DNA from: Oleiphilus sp.
Lineage (GTDB): Bacteria > Pseudomonadota > Gammaproteobacteria > Pseudomonadales > Oleiphilaceae
Direction: 5' to 3'
Assembly (NCBI GenBank): GCA_006212045.1
Contig: PZPK01000003.1
Span: 124,001-188,000, forward strand
Length of the DNA stretch: 64,000 bases
A program made the position numbers and the translations under genes. Shown here one piece after another: positions 1 to 8,930 of this stretch. The notes under the pieces are model-generated. The model saw only the letters and a list, made by a program, of their open reading frames with translations, searched no databases and had not been told where the DNA came from. Numbering within the stretch: the first letter of the stretch is position 1; each line of letters starts with the position of its first letter.

Positions 1-769
1 ACATATAAAGCATGTCTTCGGTTGCGACATTACCGCTCGCCCCTTTGGCATAGGGACAGCCTCCCAGCCCTGCGACGGAAGCATCGAAGCAGCGGATGCC
101 TGCTTCATAGGATACCATCGTATTCGCCAGCGCCTGGCCATAGGTATCATGAAAATGCATGGCGATTTTATCGTTTGGAAAATGTTGCAGGACTTCGTGA
201 AGCAGGGCACTTGTCTGGAAAGGCGTCCCAACGCCAATGGTGTCGCCCAGGGAGACTTCGAAACAGCCCAGATCCAATAGCTTTTTGGCGGTTTCTATCA
301 CCTGGCTGTGCGGGATGCTGCCTTCATAGGGACAGCCAAGCACGCAGGAAACATATGCTCTGACCGGAATATTCAGTGACGCAGCCTGCTCGGCAATGGG
401 TACAAAGCGTTCGATACTGGTATCAATGTCGCAATTGATATTCTTCTGACTGAATGTTTGTGAAGCAGCAGCGAAGATGGAAACCTGGCTGACACCGGCT
501 TGCACTGCAGCTTCGAAGCCGCGCAGATTGGGCGTAAGCGCAGAATAGCTAACCCCGGAGCGACGCTCTATGCGCGCAAAGACTTCAGCGCTGTCCGCCA
601 TCTGGGGGACCCATTTAGGGGAGACAAAGCTGCCGGTCTCAATTTCCTGAAATCCGGCTTTTGACAGGGCATTGACCAATGCGACTTTGTGCTCAAGCGC
701 TACCGGTGAGCGTTCATTTTGCAGCCCGTCTCGGGGACCTACTTCAACAATCTTCAGTTCTGCGGTCAT
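1..769 (-). CDS. mvaB: Hydroxymethylglutaryl-CoA lyase, C-terminal part outside window
   Basis: Cleaves 3-hydroxy-3-methylglutaryl-CoA to acetyl-CoA and acetoacetate, the last step of leucine/isovalerate breakdown, in the cytoplasm (also called liuE). The minus-strand frame is open from the ATG at 769 to the window edge, giving 256 visible residues of a family usually near 300. Visible motifs are the N-terminal VGPRDGLQNE (metal and acyl-CoA site), the ETGSFVSPKWVPQ stretch, GDTIGVGTP, the metal-binding HFHDTYGQA and the start of the C-terminal glycine loop, AGLGGCPYAKGASGN. The start overlaps the stop of the upstream hydratase gene by ATGA, so the two are translationally coupled. Truncated only by the window end; there is no sign of damage. 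Family assignment is secure. Confidence 0.95.
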   Translation of the reverse strand, partial: MTAELKIVEVGPRDGLQNERSPVALEHKVALVNALSKAGFQEIETGSFVSPKWVPQMADSAEVFARIERRSGVSYSALTPNLRGFEAAVQAGVSQVSIFAAASQTFSQKNINCDIDTSIERFVPIAEQAASLNIPVRAYVSCVLGCPYEGSIPHSQVIETAKKLLDLGCFEVSLGDTIGVGTPFQTSALLHEVLQHFPNDKIAMHFHDTYGQALANTMVSYEAGIRCFDASVAGLGGCPYAKGASGNVATEDMLYM

Positions 770-1572
770 GCCTCGTCTCCCTGTTGGCGCCATGCCGGTG
801 TGCGTTTCTCGAAAAAAGCACCGAGCCCCTCCTGTCCTTCCGCTGAAACACGAAGGCTGGCGATGAGGTCGCTCGTGTACTCGGATAAATTCTCGGGTCT
901 GGCACTGATCGTACGTACTAACTGTTTGCAGGCTCTCGAGGCTTCCGGTCCGGTTTCCCGTACTTTGCCGGCAAGGTCATTTACTATCTCGTCAAGCTGA
1001 CTGGCATCCACGACTTCATGGATGAGTCCGATGCGTTTGGCTTCCTCTGCCGCAAATACCTCGCCGGTCAAAAACAGGCGCCGGCACTGGCGTTCTCCGA
1101 TGGCGGCATAGACATAAGGGCCAATGGTCGCCGGAGCCAGGCCCAGACGAACCTCGCTCAGACAGAAGCGCGCGCGGGATTCCGCTACCGCGATGTCGCA
1201 ACAGGCAATCAGACCCAAAGCCCCGCCATAGGCGGCGCCCTGCACACGCGCAATACAGGGAACGGGCAAGGTATTCAGGGTTTCCATCAGTGTTGCCAAT
1301 CTCCCTGCGTCGGCTAGATTCTCCTGATGGTCCATAGTGGCCATGCGTTTCATCCATGCGAGGTCGGCACCCGCGCAAAAGTGCTTGCCTTCCGCTTGTA
1401 AGATCATGACCCGGACCTGGCCGTTTTCACGGATCGCATCGAAATGCGTGAGTAATTCCTGAATCACTCGGTCGTCAAAGGCATTATGTTTTTCCGGCTG
1501 GTTCAGGGTCACGGTCGCAATCCCGTCCTCAATGCCCAGTCGTGTATTTCCGCTTTGTGTCATTGCTTGCAT
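766..1572 (-). CDS. liuC: Methylglutaconyl-CoA hydratase (enoyl-CoA hydratase family)
   Basis: Hydrates 3-methylglutaconyl-CoA to HMG-CoA in leucine catabolism. The 268-residue product has the crotonase fold: a KHNAFDD acyl-CoA loop near residue 30, the CAGADLAWM oxyanion-hole segment near residue 70, GAAYGGALGLIACCDIAVA near residue 110, and the RLGLAPATIGPYV active-site region. The frame is open further upstream to 1923 but that part is antisense-like and lies inside liuB. The ATG at 1572 has AGGGAA nine bases upstream and gives the usual family length; a second in-frame ATG at 1563 is the alternative. Eighty-two bases separate it from liuB, and its stop overlaps the HMG-CoA lyase start. 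The exact substrate is inferred from operon context. Confidence 0.93.
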   Translation of the reverse strand: MQAMTQSGNTRLGIEDGIATVTLNQPEKHNAFDDRVIQELLTHFDAIRENGQVRVMILQAEGKHFCAGADLAWMKRMATMDHQENLADAGRLATLMETLNTLPVPCIARVQGAAYGGALGLIACCDIAVAESRARFCLSEVRLGLAPATIGPYVYAAIGERQCRRLFLTGEVFAAEEAKRIGLIHEVVDASQLDEIVNDLAGKVRETGPEASRACKQLVRTISARPENLSEYTSDLIASLRVSAEGQEGLGAFFEKRTPAWRQQGDEA

Positions 1573-1654
1573 GAATAAGGGTTCCCTGATGAAAACGAGC
1601 AAGTGTGCTATCGATTGGCCGAAACGGACCTGGATGCATAAGCTGGTCTGCGTG

Positions 1655-3262
1655 CTACATACGAAATACACCAAAGGGTGTGTCTTCAATGGGTGCGTTG
1701 AGACTGGCGGAAATGGCACAGCCCAGCACATTTCGGGTATCACAGGGTTCAATGATACCATCATCCCATAGCCGTGCAGACGCATAGTAGGGGTGTGACT
1801 GGCGTTCAAATTGCTCAATAATTGGCTGCTTGAGCGCTTGTTCATCTGCTTCCGTGAAAGCCAGTCCTTTTTTATGCATGCTGTCCTTCTTGACCTGTGC
1901 CAGTACTCCTGCCGCCTGTTCACCTCCCATCACGGAGATGCGCGCATTTGGCCACATCCAGAGAAAGCGCGGGTGATAGGCGCGTCCACACATGCCATAG
2001 TTTCCGGCGCCGAAACTGCCACCGACAATGACCGTAAATTTAGGTACTTTGGCGCATGCGACGGCCATCACCATCTTGGCCCCGTGCTTTGCGATACCGC
2101 CTTCCTCGAACGCTTTGCCGACCATGAAGCCGGTAATGTTCTGAAGAAATACCAAAGGGATCTTTCGTTGGCAGCAAAGCTCGACGAAGTGCGCGCCTTT
2201 CTGAGCGGATTCGGAGAATAAGATGCCGTTATTGGCGACGATGCCGACCGGATTTCCGAAGATGTGCGTAAAGCCGCAGACCAGCGTTTCGCCATAAAAC
2301 TGCTTGAATTCCGCAAACTCGGAGTCATCCACAATGCGTGCGATGACTTCACGCACGTCATAGGGGGTTTTAAGGTCTGCCGGTACAATGCCATGCAGCT
2401 CTTCAATGCTATAGCGCGGAGCCTTGATTTGCTTTGTGGCGAGTTGTTCAGGTTTTTGCCAGTTCAGATTGGCGACACACTGACGGGCAATCTGAATGGC
2501 GTGGGCTTCACTGTCCGCGTAGTGGTCTGCAACGCCGGAAATTTTACAATGAATGTCGGCGCCCCCAAGTGCCTCGGCGCTGACTTCTTCGCCCGTTGCG
2601 GCTTTTACCAGGGGAGGGCCGGCCAGAAAAATCGTGCTGTGGTTTCGTACCATGATGCTTTCGTCGGCCATTGCCGGGACATACGCGCCACCGGCTGTAC
2701 ACAGACCCAGTACAACCGCGATCTGCGGAATCCCTTTGGCAGACATGTTGGCCTGTCGAAAAAAAATATTGCCGAAATCGTCTTCGTCCGGAAATACCTC
2801 GTCCTGATTGGGAAGATTGGCGCCGCCCGAGTCAACGAGATATATGCATGGCAGGCGATTTTCTTCGGCAATGGTCTGCGCGCGCAAGTGTTTTTTAACC
2901 GACAAAGGATAATAGGTACCGCCTTTTATCGTAGAGTCATTCGCGACAATCATGCATTCGATGCCATGCACACGCCCGATACCAGTGATCGCCCCGGCAC
3001 CCGGAATGTCTTCATCATAAACTTCATACGCGGCCAGTTGCGACAGTTCCAGAAAGGGCGCTCCCGGATCGAGCAGACGCGCCACCCGCTCGCGTGGCAT
3101 CAACTTGTTTTTTGCCAAGTGCCGCTTCCTGACCTCAGGGCTTGCAGCATTGACGGACCCCGAGATGGTGTCGCGTAAATCCTTCACCAATGCATCCATG
3201 GCCTTTTTGCGGGCTCTGAATTCTTGCGAGTTCGGATCAATCTTGCTTTGTATCTGCGTCAT
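1655..3262 (-). CDS. liuB: Methylcrotonoyl-CoA carboxylase, carboxyltransferase (beta) subunit
   Basis: Transfers CO2 from carboxybiotin to 3-methylcrotonyl-CoA, giving 3-methylglutaconyl-CoA. The 535-residue length is normal for the family. Two crotonase-like carboxyltransferase halves are visible: the N-terminal half with [11 protein letters not shown] and [18 protein letters not shown], and the C-terminal half with [25 protein letters not shown] and a C-terminal [19 protein letters not shown] segment. It lies 15 bases downstream of liuA and is clearly in the same transcript. The partner biotin carboxylase/carrier subunit (LiuD) is not found between liuC and the lyase gene, which is unlike the common liuABCDE order; it may lie beyond the left edge. 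Confidence 0.97.
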   Translation of the reverse strand: MTQIQSKIDPNSQEFRARKKAMDALVKDLRDTISGSVNAASPEVRKRHLAKNKLMPRERVARLLDPGAPFLELSQLAAYEVYDEDIPGAGAITGIGRVHGIECMIVANDSTIKGGTYYPLSVKKHLRAQTIAEENRLPCIYLVDSGGANLPNQDEVFPDEDDFGNIFFRQANMSAKGIPQIAVVLGLCTAGGAYVPAMADESIMVRNHSTIFLAGPPLVKAATGEEVSAEALGGADIHCKISGVADHYADSEAHAIQIARQCVANLNWQKPEQLATKQIKAPRYSIEELHGIVPADLKTPYDVREVIARIVDDSEFAEFKQFYGETLVCGFTHIFGNPVGIVANNGILFSESAQKGAHFVELCCQRKIPLVFLQNITGFMVGKAFEEGGIAKHGAKMVMAVACAKVPKFTVIVGGSFGAGNYGMCGRAYHPRFLWMWPNARISVMGGEQAAGVLAQVKKDSMHKKGLAFTEADEQALKQPIIEQFERQSHPYYASARLWDDGIIEPCDTRNVLGCAISASLNAPIEDTPFGVFRM

Positions 3263-3277
3263 CGCGTGTATCGCCTT

Positions 3278-4450
3278 CTAGCGGGTTTCCATAAAGAGTT
3301 CGCGGCCAATGAGCATGCGCCGGATTTCAGAAGTACCTGCGCCAATTTCGTACAGTTTGGCGTCTCGCAGCAAACGGCCTGCCGGAAATTCATTAATGTA
3401 ACCATTGCCACCCAGAATCTGGATGGCTTCGAGTGCCATTTGGGTCGCCGCTTCTGCAGTATAAAGGATGACACCGGCCGCATCTTTGCGTGTTGCTTCA
3501 CCGCGGTCACATGATGCGGCTACCGCATAGAGGTAGGCGCGAGAGGCATTGAGGGTTGTGTACATATCGGCCATTTTTCCCTGAATCAGCTGGAACTCAC
3601 CAATGGCTTTGTCAAACTGTTTGCGTTCATGGATGTAAGGCACCACCAGATCCAGGCAGGCCTGCATGATGCCGGTTGGGCCGCCTGACAGCACAACGCG
3701 TTCATAATCCAGTCCGCTCATCAACACTTTTACGCCCGCGTTTTCCATGCCAAGTATATTTTCTTCGGGAACTTCCACATTTTCGAAGACCAGTTCGCAG
3801 GTATTTGATCCGCGCATCCCCAGCTTGTCGAGCTTGGGCGAGCGCGTAAATCCGGCCCAATCCCGTTCTACGATAAAGGCGGTAATGCCGTGTGGACCTT
3901 TTTCTGGCGCTGTTTTGGCGTAGATGATGTAAGTGTTGGCGTCTGGCCCGTTGGTGATCCACATCTTTGAACCATTCAGTATGAAGCGGTCACCCTTGCG
4001 CTCGGCTCTGAGTTTCATGCTAACCACGTCACTCCCCGCATTGGGTTCACTCATCGCCAAGGCGCCAATATGTTCACCCGAAATAAGTTTTGGCAGATAA
4101 CGTGATTTCTGCTCTTCATTGCCGTTGCGATAAATCTGATTGATGCAGAGATTCGAGTGAGCACCGTAACTCAGGCCGATAGAGGCGCTACCTCGACTGA
4201 TTTCCTCCATGGCGAGGACGTGAGCCAGATAGCCCATATTTGAGCCGCCATATTCTTCAGACACCGTAATGCCAAGTAAACCCATCTCGCCAAGACGTGG
4301 CCATAGTTCGTTCGGGAAAGCGTTCTCCTGATCGGTTTTTGCAGCGATCGGCGTAATTTCCTGTGAGACAAAGCCGGCGACTTGCTCACGGAGCATGTCG
4401 TTGGTTTCACCAAGTCCGAAATTGAGTGTTTGAAGAGATGCGATAGACAT
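3278..4450 (-). CDS. liuA: Isovaleryl-CoA dehydrogenase
   Basis: FAD-dependent oxidation of isovaleryl-CoA to 3-methylcrotonyl-CoA, the first committed step of the pathway, passing electrons to ETF. The product has 390 residues, standard for acyl-CoA dehydrogenases. Family signatures are [14 protein letters not shown] (FAD/substrate loop), [30 protein letters not shown] containing the region of the isovaleryl-type catalytic Glu, QILGGNGY and the C-terminal [22 protein letters not shown] lies eight bases before the ATG. Only ten bases separate it from the upstream regulator gene liuR, so the regulator and structural genes share one message. Confidence 0.97.
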   Translation of the reverse strand: MSIASLQTLNFGLGETNDMLREQVAGFVSQEITPIAAKTDQENAFPNELWPRLGEMGLLGITVSEEYGGSNMGYLAHVLAMEEISRGSASIGLSYGAHSNLCINQIYRNGNEEQKSRYLPKLISGEHIGALAMSEPNAGSDVVSMKLRAERKGDRFILNGSKMWITNGPDANTYIIYAKTAPEKGPHGITAFIVERDWAGFTRSPKLDKLGMRGSNTCELVFENVEVPEENILGMENAGVKVLMSGLDYERVVLSGGPTGIMQACLDLVVPYIHERKQFDKAIGEFQLIQGKMADMYTTLNASRAYLYAVAASCDRGEATRKDAAGVILYTAEAATQMALEAIQILGGNGYINEFPAGRLLRDAKLYEIGAGTSEIRRMLIGRELFMETR

Positions 4451-4460
4451 GGGGAGATCC

Positions 4461-4847
4461 TCAGTGGTCTTGGTTGTTTAATAAGGAAAGCGCTTCCTGA
4501 CAGCGACGTTCTGCATCGTCAAGCTCGAGCTGCATTACGCGAATATCTTCAATCTGCTGCATGAGTGATCGACGACGTTCTGCAATTTTTTCCAGCAGGC
4601 GAGAGAGCTGTATCTGGTTCGCGCCCTTAGGGTCATACAGCTGAATCAGTTCTTTTGATTCGGCAAGTGAAAACCCCAGCCGTTTTCCCCGTATGATCAA
4701 CTTTAGGTGAATGCGGTCCTTGTCACTGTAGATTCGGGTCTGGCCCTCACGCTTAGGGTGCAGCAAGCCTTCGGTTTCGTAGAAACGCATCGTGCGGGTG
4801 GTCACATCGAATTCTTCCGCCAGATCCCTGATCGTATATCGTGCCAT
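4461..4847 (-). CDS. liuR: MerR-family regulator of leucine/isovalerate degradation
   Basis: A DNA-binding transcription regulator of 128 residues. The N-terminal MerR helix-turn-helix is clear ([30 protein letters not shown] shortened here to [13 protein letters not shown] and [11 protein letters not shown]), followed by the wing and then a dimerisation coiled coil from about residue 75 ([19 protein letters not shown]). LiuR proteins are known to repress the liu operon in gammaproteobacteria and to respond to pathway CoA intermediates. It is the first gene of the operon and stands just behind a 28-bp perfect palindrome, so it very likely autoregulates. Assignment rests on fold plus operon position. 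Confidence 0.93.
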   Translation of the reverse strand: MARYTIRDLAEEFDVTTRTMRFYETEGLLHPKREGQTRIYSDKDRIHLKLIIRGKRLGFSLAESKELIQLYDPKGANQIQLSRLLEKIAERRRSLMQQIEDIRVMQLELDDAERRCQEALSLLNNQDH

Positions 4848-4886
4848 GGTATTCTCGCCAACATGCTGAATCCGGATGATTATGTA

Positions 4887-4914
4887 TTAACGTTGACGTT
4901 AACGTCAACGTTAA
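4887..4914. promoter_or_regulatory. LiuR operator, 28-bp perfect palindrome
   Basis: Every base of this 28-bp block pairs with its reverse complement; the core is TTGACGTTAACGTCAA flanked by AACG/CGTT arms and TTAA ends. Reading the minus strand, a TTGACG -35 box lies within the palindrome and TACATAAT lies 16 to 18 bases further on, as expected for a MerR-type promoter with the operator across the spacer. It is 40 bases upstream of the liuR start. Binding by LiuR is inferred. Confidence 0.85.
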
Positions 4915-4971
4915 ATTGTGGCTGGAGTCGTACCGTTCAACTTTCAGCTACAGGCAGGATGTAGCCGGGAA

Positions 4972-5640
4972 CTATTTGATGAGCTTGCGTTGGCGGGTCA
5001 GCATGTCCATCCAGTTTTCCAGCTTGTCCGAGCTGCCAATACGCTTGTTCTTGCTGTCTTTGTAACGTGCCAGCCAAAGCCCTTCACCATTGAAGCTGTA
5101 TACCGGCACCAGATCATCGCGTTCAGAGGCAGGTTTGATATCGGGGATAAGGTTGTCGAGGATCAGGGGTTCGGAATCGGGTGTTTCATAATAGGCGAGC
5201 ACCATGTGCGCCTGGTTCAGTTTGAGCGCTTTCACATAGGTGATTTTCAGTTTTTCTTCCGGGACGCCCATTTCCTTCAACGTGAAGTACTTGGCAATCG
5301 AGTAATCCTCACAGTCTCCAGCGTTAACGGCCAGCAACTCCACTGGAGTGGCCCAGTAATCCTCGCTGTTCCACTGCTCCTGATCAGGGACAAACCTGGC
5401 GCGATTGAAAAAGTGATTCACGCGTTCAAGTTTGAAAGCCGTCTCTGCCTGATGGTGCGAGTTCGCCAGTGCTTCCCAGTCAAACAGCCGTTGAGCCGCA
5501 GAATCGCCAAAACGGCTCTGGATATAATTCACCAGTGTCTGGCTGAGCTCCAAAGCCACAAGAGAGCTTGAAGTGATGGCAAAACAGAGCAGAAATGCTC
5601 TCTGATACACAAACCAGTCTTTGGAAAATCCTGAATTCAC
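4972..5640 (-). CDS. LapG-like periplasmic transglutaminase-type cysteine protease
   Basis: Predicted exported cysteine protease of the bacterial transglutaminase-like family (Peptidase_C93, LapG type) with 222 residues. A hydrophobic export signal covers about residues 12-31. The catalytic triad is visible: Cys110 in AGDCEDYS, His145 in NQAHMVL and Asp162 in LILDN. In characterised bacteria LapG clips large surface adhesins and is held inactive by the c-di-GMP receptor LapD. No adhesin or LapD gene is in this window. The start is GTG at 5640. Only 11 bases separate it from gspC upstream, so the two are probably co-transcribed, which is unusual. Function as an adhesin protease is inferred from family. 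Confidence 0.85.
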   Translation of the reverse strand: MNSGFSKDWFVYQRAFLLCFAITSSSLVALELSQTLVNYIQSRFGDSAAQRLFDWEALANSHHQAETAFKLERVNHFFNRARFVPDQEQWNSEDYWATPVELLAVNAGDCEDYSIAKYFTLKEMGVPEEKLKITYVKALKLNQAHMVLAYYETPDSEPLILDNLIPDIKPASERDDLVPVYSFNGEGLWLARYKDSKNKRIGSSDKLENWMDMLTRQRKLIK

Positions 5641-5651
5641 CGCATCCAGCC

Positions 5652-6293
5652 TTAGTTCTGACCTGAACGGATGCGTGCGCGGATTGCGTTTAGCCTGTCT
5701 TTAATCGACTGTTTGCGCCCTTCAGAGAGCCCTGGACTGGATACGCTGGGGGTGGGGGCGGGCTGAATTTCCGCCCTCGGTTCTTCTCTGGCCTGAGTGA
5801 TTGCTGCCAGATATTGAGCGCCACCCGTACTGACTTTGGGGAAATACAGGTTTTCGAGACGCCCCGATCGGTCGATTACGATGCGGTCATCATAAATATT
5901 GTGCAATGTTGCATTGCCCGGCAGGGTATCACCAACTTTATAGACCTCGGTATTTCGGTCCGGCCCCTCAACCAGCGCACTGGCAATCTGATTGCCGCTT
6001 CCCGCGGATACGCCCGTAAGCGTCAGTTTTAGATTGGTCTTGGGAAGCTCTTTCTCCTCCACTAGCTGTTTCTCCGGGGCTGCGCCGGCTTTTCCAAATA
6101 GAGAAAACTTTGCTATATCGTGTCGTTTTTCGGGCGTCGCTTCGGTGACACGGGGGCTCTTGGAGTTATTCTGGGATTGACTGGCGGAAGGGGGCGTCAA
6201 GACATCGCGCAGTTGCCAGTAGAAAACGGCTGCGAGCGCTAGCAGTAAGACCAGACTGGCCAACAGCGGTAGATACTTTTTTAGTGTTTGCAT
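5652..6293 (-). CDS. gspC: Type II secretion system protein GspC
   Basis: Inner-membrane component that links the T2SS platform to the outer-membrane secretin GspD. The 213-residue product has a single N-terminal membrane helix at about residues 8-26 (LPLLASLVLLLALAAVF), a proline/serine-rich linker, and the HR (homology region) domain around residues 75-150 (LKLTLTGVSAG, EVYKVGDTLPG, VIDRSGRLENLYFP). The C-terminal tail is basic; no PDZ domain is recognisable, so this is a short-form GspC. It is on the opposite strand to the gspE-M cluster and 2.6 kb away from it, with a chemoreceptor gene between, and forms a two-gene unit with the LapG-like protease. Confidence 0.9.
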   Translation of the reverse strand: MQTLKKYLPLLASLVLLLALAAVFYWQLRDVLTPPSASQSQNNSKSPRVTEATPEKRHDIAKFSLFGKAGAAPEKQLVEEKELPKTNLKLTLTGVSAGSGNQIASALVEGPDRNTEVYKVGDTLPGNATLHNIYDDRIVIDRSGRLENLYFPKVSTGGAQYLAAITQAREEPRAEIQPAPTPSVSSPGLSEGRKQSIKDRLNAIRARIRSGQN

Positions 6294-6333
6294 GGAACAG
6301 CTATGCGCCTTTTTGCCAACATCCGGATGGTTG

Positions 6334-6363
6334 AATATAGCTCTTCGCCTAATGGTAGCACAA
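6334..6363 (-). promoter_or_regulatory. Possible promoter of gspC-lapG unit
   Basis: On the minus strand TTGTGC (6363-6358) and TATATT (6339-6334) are separated by 18 bases, 40 bases before the gspC ATG and just after the chemoreceptor terminator. It fits a sigma-70 promoter but rests on box matching alone. Confidence 0.45.
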
Positions 6364-6396
6364 GCTGGTCAGGCGTCAGTATACGCAGGTCGCCAA

Positions 6397-6434
6397 AAAC
6401 AAGGTGCCCGGACCTGAGGTCGGGCACCTTGTTT
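6397..6434. terminator. Terminator of chemoreceptor gene
   Basis: A long inverted repeat with arms AAACAAGGTGCCCG and CGGGCACCTTGTTT; the inner bases (GACCT and AGGTC) also pair. On the minus strand the hairpin is followed by a T-rich run, matching an intrinsic terminator 29 bases after the chemoreceptor stop codon. It insulates that gene from gspC. Confidence 0.85.
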
Positions 6435-6462
6435 ACCATATCAACGGCGCACAAGGGGGTGA

Positions 6463-8493
6463 CTAGATTTTGAAATTACCAATCAGGCTTTTCAATGTAC
6501 CGGTATCCTGGGATAGCGACTCAGCGGCTTGCAGGGCGCTGCCGGCATATTGTTCCGTTTCATTACCCAAATCGACGATCTGACTGACATTGGATTCGAT
6601 GTTCTTGGCCACGACGCTTTGCTCTTCCGCCGCGCCAGCGATCTGCTGACTCATGCTGACGATGGAGTCGATGCTGGCCACGATCTTGGACAGTGCCTCA
6701 GCTACCCGGTTGGATTGCGTGACGGTGCTTTCGGTAGTTTGGTGGCTGGCATCCATTGATTGCACAGCACTGGCGACGCCACGCTGCAAGCGTTCAATCA
6801 TGGTATCAATTTCTTCGGTGGATTTTTGTGTTCGCTGGGATAGTGTCCGGACCTCGTCCGCCACGACCGCAAAACCACGCCCCTGATCACCGGCCCGGGC
6901 CGCTTCGATGGCTGCATTCAAAGCGAGCAGGTTGGTCTGTTCAGCGATGGCTTTGATTTCCACCAGAACCTGATTGATATCTTCGCTATCCTGGCGCACC
7001 TGATTGATGTTGGCGACGGAATTCTGGATCTCTCTGGCGAGCTCATCGACAGCGGCCAGTGTGTCATTTACCACGCGCTGACCGTTGGATGCTTCTTCTT
7101 CAGCGGCGTGCGCTGCGTCTGAGGTCTGTTGCGTATTGCCGGCTACTTCTTCGACCGTGTGAACCATCTGCGTCATGGCTTCATTGATATGATTGGTTTC
7201 GGTCAACTGGCGCTTGATGGCCGAGCTATTGGCCTGGGCTGTCTCATTGACACCGTGGGCCTGTTGTGTGACGCCTTCGACTGTCGTCAGTACCGCTTCG
7301 ATCAATCCGCGTATCTGGGCGGTCATATCATTGAAAGCCGTCGTAAGCTCGCCCAATTCATCCTGGGATTTTTTCTCAAGCTGAACCGTCAGGTCACCCG
7401 AAGCCACCTTGCGGGCGGCAATTGAAAAGTTTTGTATGGACTGCCTCACCGAGATCGAAAATCCCATATACAAATAAAATATAACCAGCAGGACGGTGCC
7501 CAGTACAATGAAAAGCAGGCTTCTTTTCTGCGTTTGTTCGCTGAGGCGGTCCTGCAGTATCCGGTCGATAGCGCCGGTGGTTTGTGCATGAAAACGCTGG
7601 AACTGCTTGATGAATTGCTGTATTTCCGCTTCGTACGCCTGCCAGCTTTTTTCCAAATGGATCGGATTGATTATATCGTTGTCCAACGTTTCCTGGACTT
7701 GCGGTACCGCTTCTCTGAGTTGCTCGATCACACCTTTACTGGATGCAGACAGTGTGCGGCTCTTGGCTAACGCAAGATCGATGGCTGGCAGGAATTCGGT
7801 ATTGAATTGGGTCAGCTGGTCATAGAGTTCGTTCAGACCGTCGCTGACAACATAACTCACGGCACCTTCATTCAAGGCAAATATCCCGAGGCTGCGTGTT
7901 CTGCTCAGGATTTCCATTCCCTTGGCGATGCTGTTGTCCGCCAGCGTGAACAGCGTATTGACCTCGCCGTCCGAATCCAGAGACAAGCCGCTTGACTGGG
8001 CCAGCGTCTGTTTCAGCGCTTTCAGCTTGTCGTTAAACTCAGAATAATAACGATACTGGCCATTGTAGTCGGCCTCCTGATTGTCTTCCGAACGCATCTT
8101 TTTCCAAGCTGAAAGTGTTGTTTGAGCCTGCTCGTTCACCAGAGGGCTTGAAAGTGCACTTTGCTCCAGGCGTGCGACAAATGTGTCCAGGGTTTCACCG
8201 ATGGTTTTCTGCAAATTTTCTGAGCGTGAATCCAGCAGTGGCGCCGAACGCTGTTTTGCGATCGCCCGTATGTCCCGATACTCGCGCGCGTAAGCTTCTA
8301 TTTGAGCCATGTCTTCGTAGAATGTGATGCCTTTGGCTTCCTGTTGGGTTTGTTCAATTGACTGGTTAAACTGGCTTAGCAGGAGATAGGTTACACCCAG
8401 AATCGGGATCAGCCAGAGAATGCTGATGAGCGTAAATTTGAGGTTGTAGCTGAGCCGGTTCATCAGCGTGATGGCAGGGAGCATGAATTTCAT
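6463..8493 (-). CDS. Methyl-accepting chemotaxis protein
   Basis: Transmembrane chemoreceptor of 676 residues that signals through CheA/CheW to the flagellar motor. There is an N-terminal membrane helix (about residues 20-43), a long helical periplasmic sensor of roughly 290 residues with no clear Cache or PAS signature, a second membrane helix near residues 330-350, a HAMP domain ([19 protein letters not shown]) and the signalling domain with the conserved hairpin tip [20 protein letters not shown] followed by [16 protein letters not shown] lies seven bases before the ATG at 8493. There is no C-terminal CheR pentapeptide. The ligand cannot be read from sequence. A sigma-28-type promoter lies 40 bases upstream. 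Confidence 0.95.
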   Translation of the reverse strand: MKFMLPAITLMNRLSYNLKFTLISILWLIPILGVTYLLLSQFNQSIEQTQQEAKGITFYEDMAQIEAYAREYRDIRAIAKQRSAPLLDSRSENLQKTIGETLDTFVARLEQSALSSPLVNEQAQTTLSAWKKMRSEDNQEADYNGQYRYYSEFNDKLKALKQTLAQSSGLSLDSDGEVNTLFTLADNSIAKGMEILSRTRSLGIFALNEGAVSYVVSDGLNELYDQLTQFNTEFLPAIDLALAKSRTLSASSKGVIEQLREAVPQVQETLDNDIINPIHLEKSWQAYEAEIQQFIKQFQRFHAQTTGAIDRILQDRLSEQTQKRSLLFIVLGTVLLVIFYLYMGFSISVRQSIQNFSIAARKVASGDLTVQLEKKSQDELGELTTAFNDMTAQIRGLIEAVLTTVEGVTQQAHGVNETAQANSSAIKRQLTETNHINEAMTQMVHTVEEVAGNTQQTSDAAHAAEEEASNGQRVVNDTLAAVDELAREIQNSVANINQVRQDSEDINQVLVEIKAIAEQTNLLALNAAIEAARAGDQGRGFAVVADEVRTLSQRTQKSTEEIDTMIERLQRGVASAVQSMDASHQTTESTVTQSNRVAEALSKIVASIDSIVSMSQQIAGAAEEQSVVAKNIESNVSQIVDLGNETEQYAGSALQAAESLSQDTGTLKSLIGNFKI

Positions 8494-8532
8494 GCAATTA
8501 CTCCGAACGTCTATTTGGTAAGGTTGTTTTTA

Positions 8533-8559
8533 TATCGTTCAAGGGAACGATTTGTTTAG
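8533..8559 (-). promoter_or_regulatory. Sigma-28 (FliA) type promoter of chemoreceptor gene
   Basis: Minus-strand TAAACAAA (8559-8552), an 11-base spacer, then AACGATAT (8540-8533), close to the consensus TAAAGTTT-N11-GCCGATAA. It lies 40 bases before the chemoreceptor start, placing that gene in the late flagellar regulon. The spacer and -10 also form the inverted repeat ATCGTT-N6-AACGAT. Confidence 0.7.
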
Positions 8560-8672
8560 TGAAATTTCGCCTGGCACCTTTGTATTGAATGGATTTTGTC
8601 CAGTGCCTTACTACACATTGCCCCTATGTTAGCCCTTAAAACGTGCTGTTTGAACCAAACTCTCGCGAATTC

Positions 8673-8886
8673 AGTTTAAGCGTAACTTGTCTATAGTTAT
8701 GATGCAGCGCTACAAACCCATAAGTCGGGTGGTTCTAATGCTCTCAGACAGGTCAATTTGTCATTGATGGCGTGTTACGATGATGTAATATCCACTGCTG
8801 TTATGAATGTTGTGAACTGCCTAGAATGGCGAAGCCCGCCAAACAGGTATTCTGTTAGGTATCAAGGCTGCAAAGTTTAAGCGTAA
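8673..8886. repeat. 13-bp direct repeat in the region upstream of gspE
   Basis: AGTTTAAGCGTAA occurs at 8673-8685 and again at 8874-8886. The whole region 8494-8930 between the chemoreceptor and gspE holds the sigma-28 promoter, these two copies and no gene that I can support. The second copy ends 45 bases before gspE and just before TTTGACT, a possible -35 box. Two copies could be sites for a regulator, but nothing identifies it. Confidence 0.5.
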
Positions 8887-8930
8887 ATTCCCAGTTTGAC
8901 TGCTAGGTTTAATAGCTGGATAGCAGCCGC

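Noticed and set aside
1573-1923. N-terminal extension of liuC into liuB
   Set aside because: The added 117 residues do not resemble a crotonase and overlap liuB; the ATG at 1572 has a ribosome site and correct length.
2264-3178. A 304-codon plus-strand frame opposite liuB
   Set aside because: Fully antisense to a well-supported gene; the residues show no family pattern.
6300-6400. tRNA-like stretch upstream of gspC
   Set aside because: No cloverleaf can be formed; the region is better explained as a promoter and a terminator.
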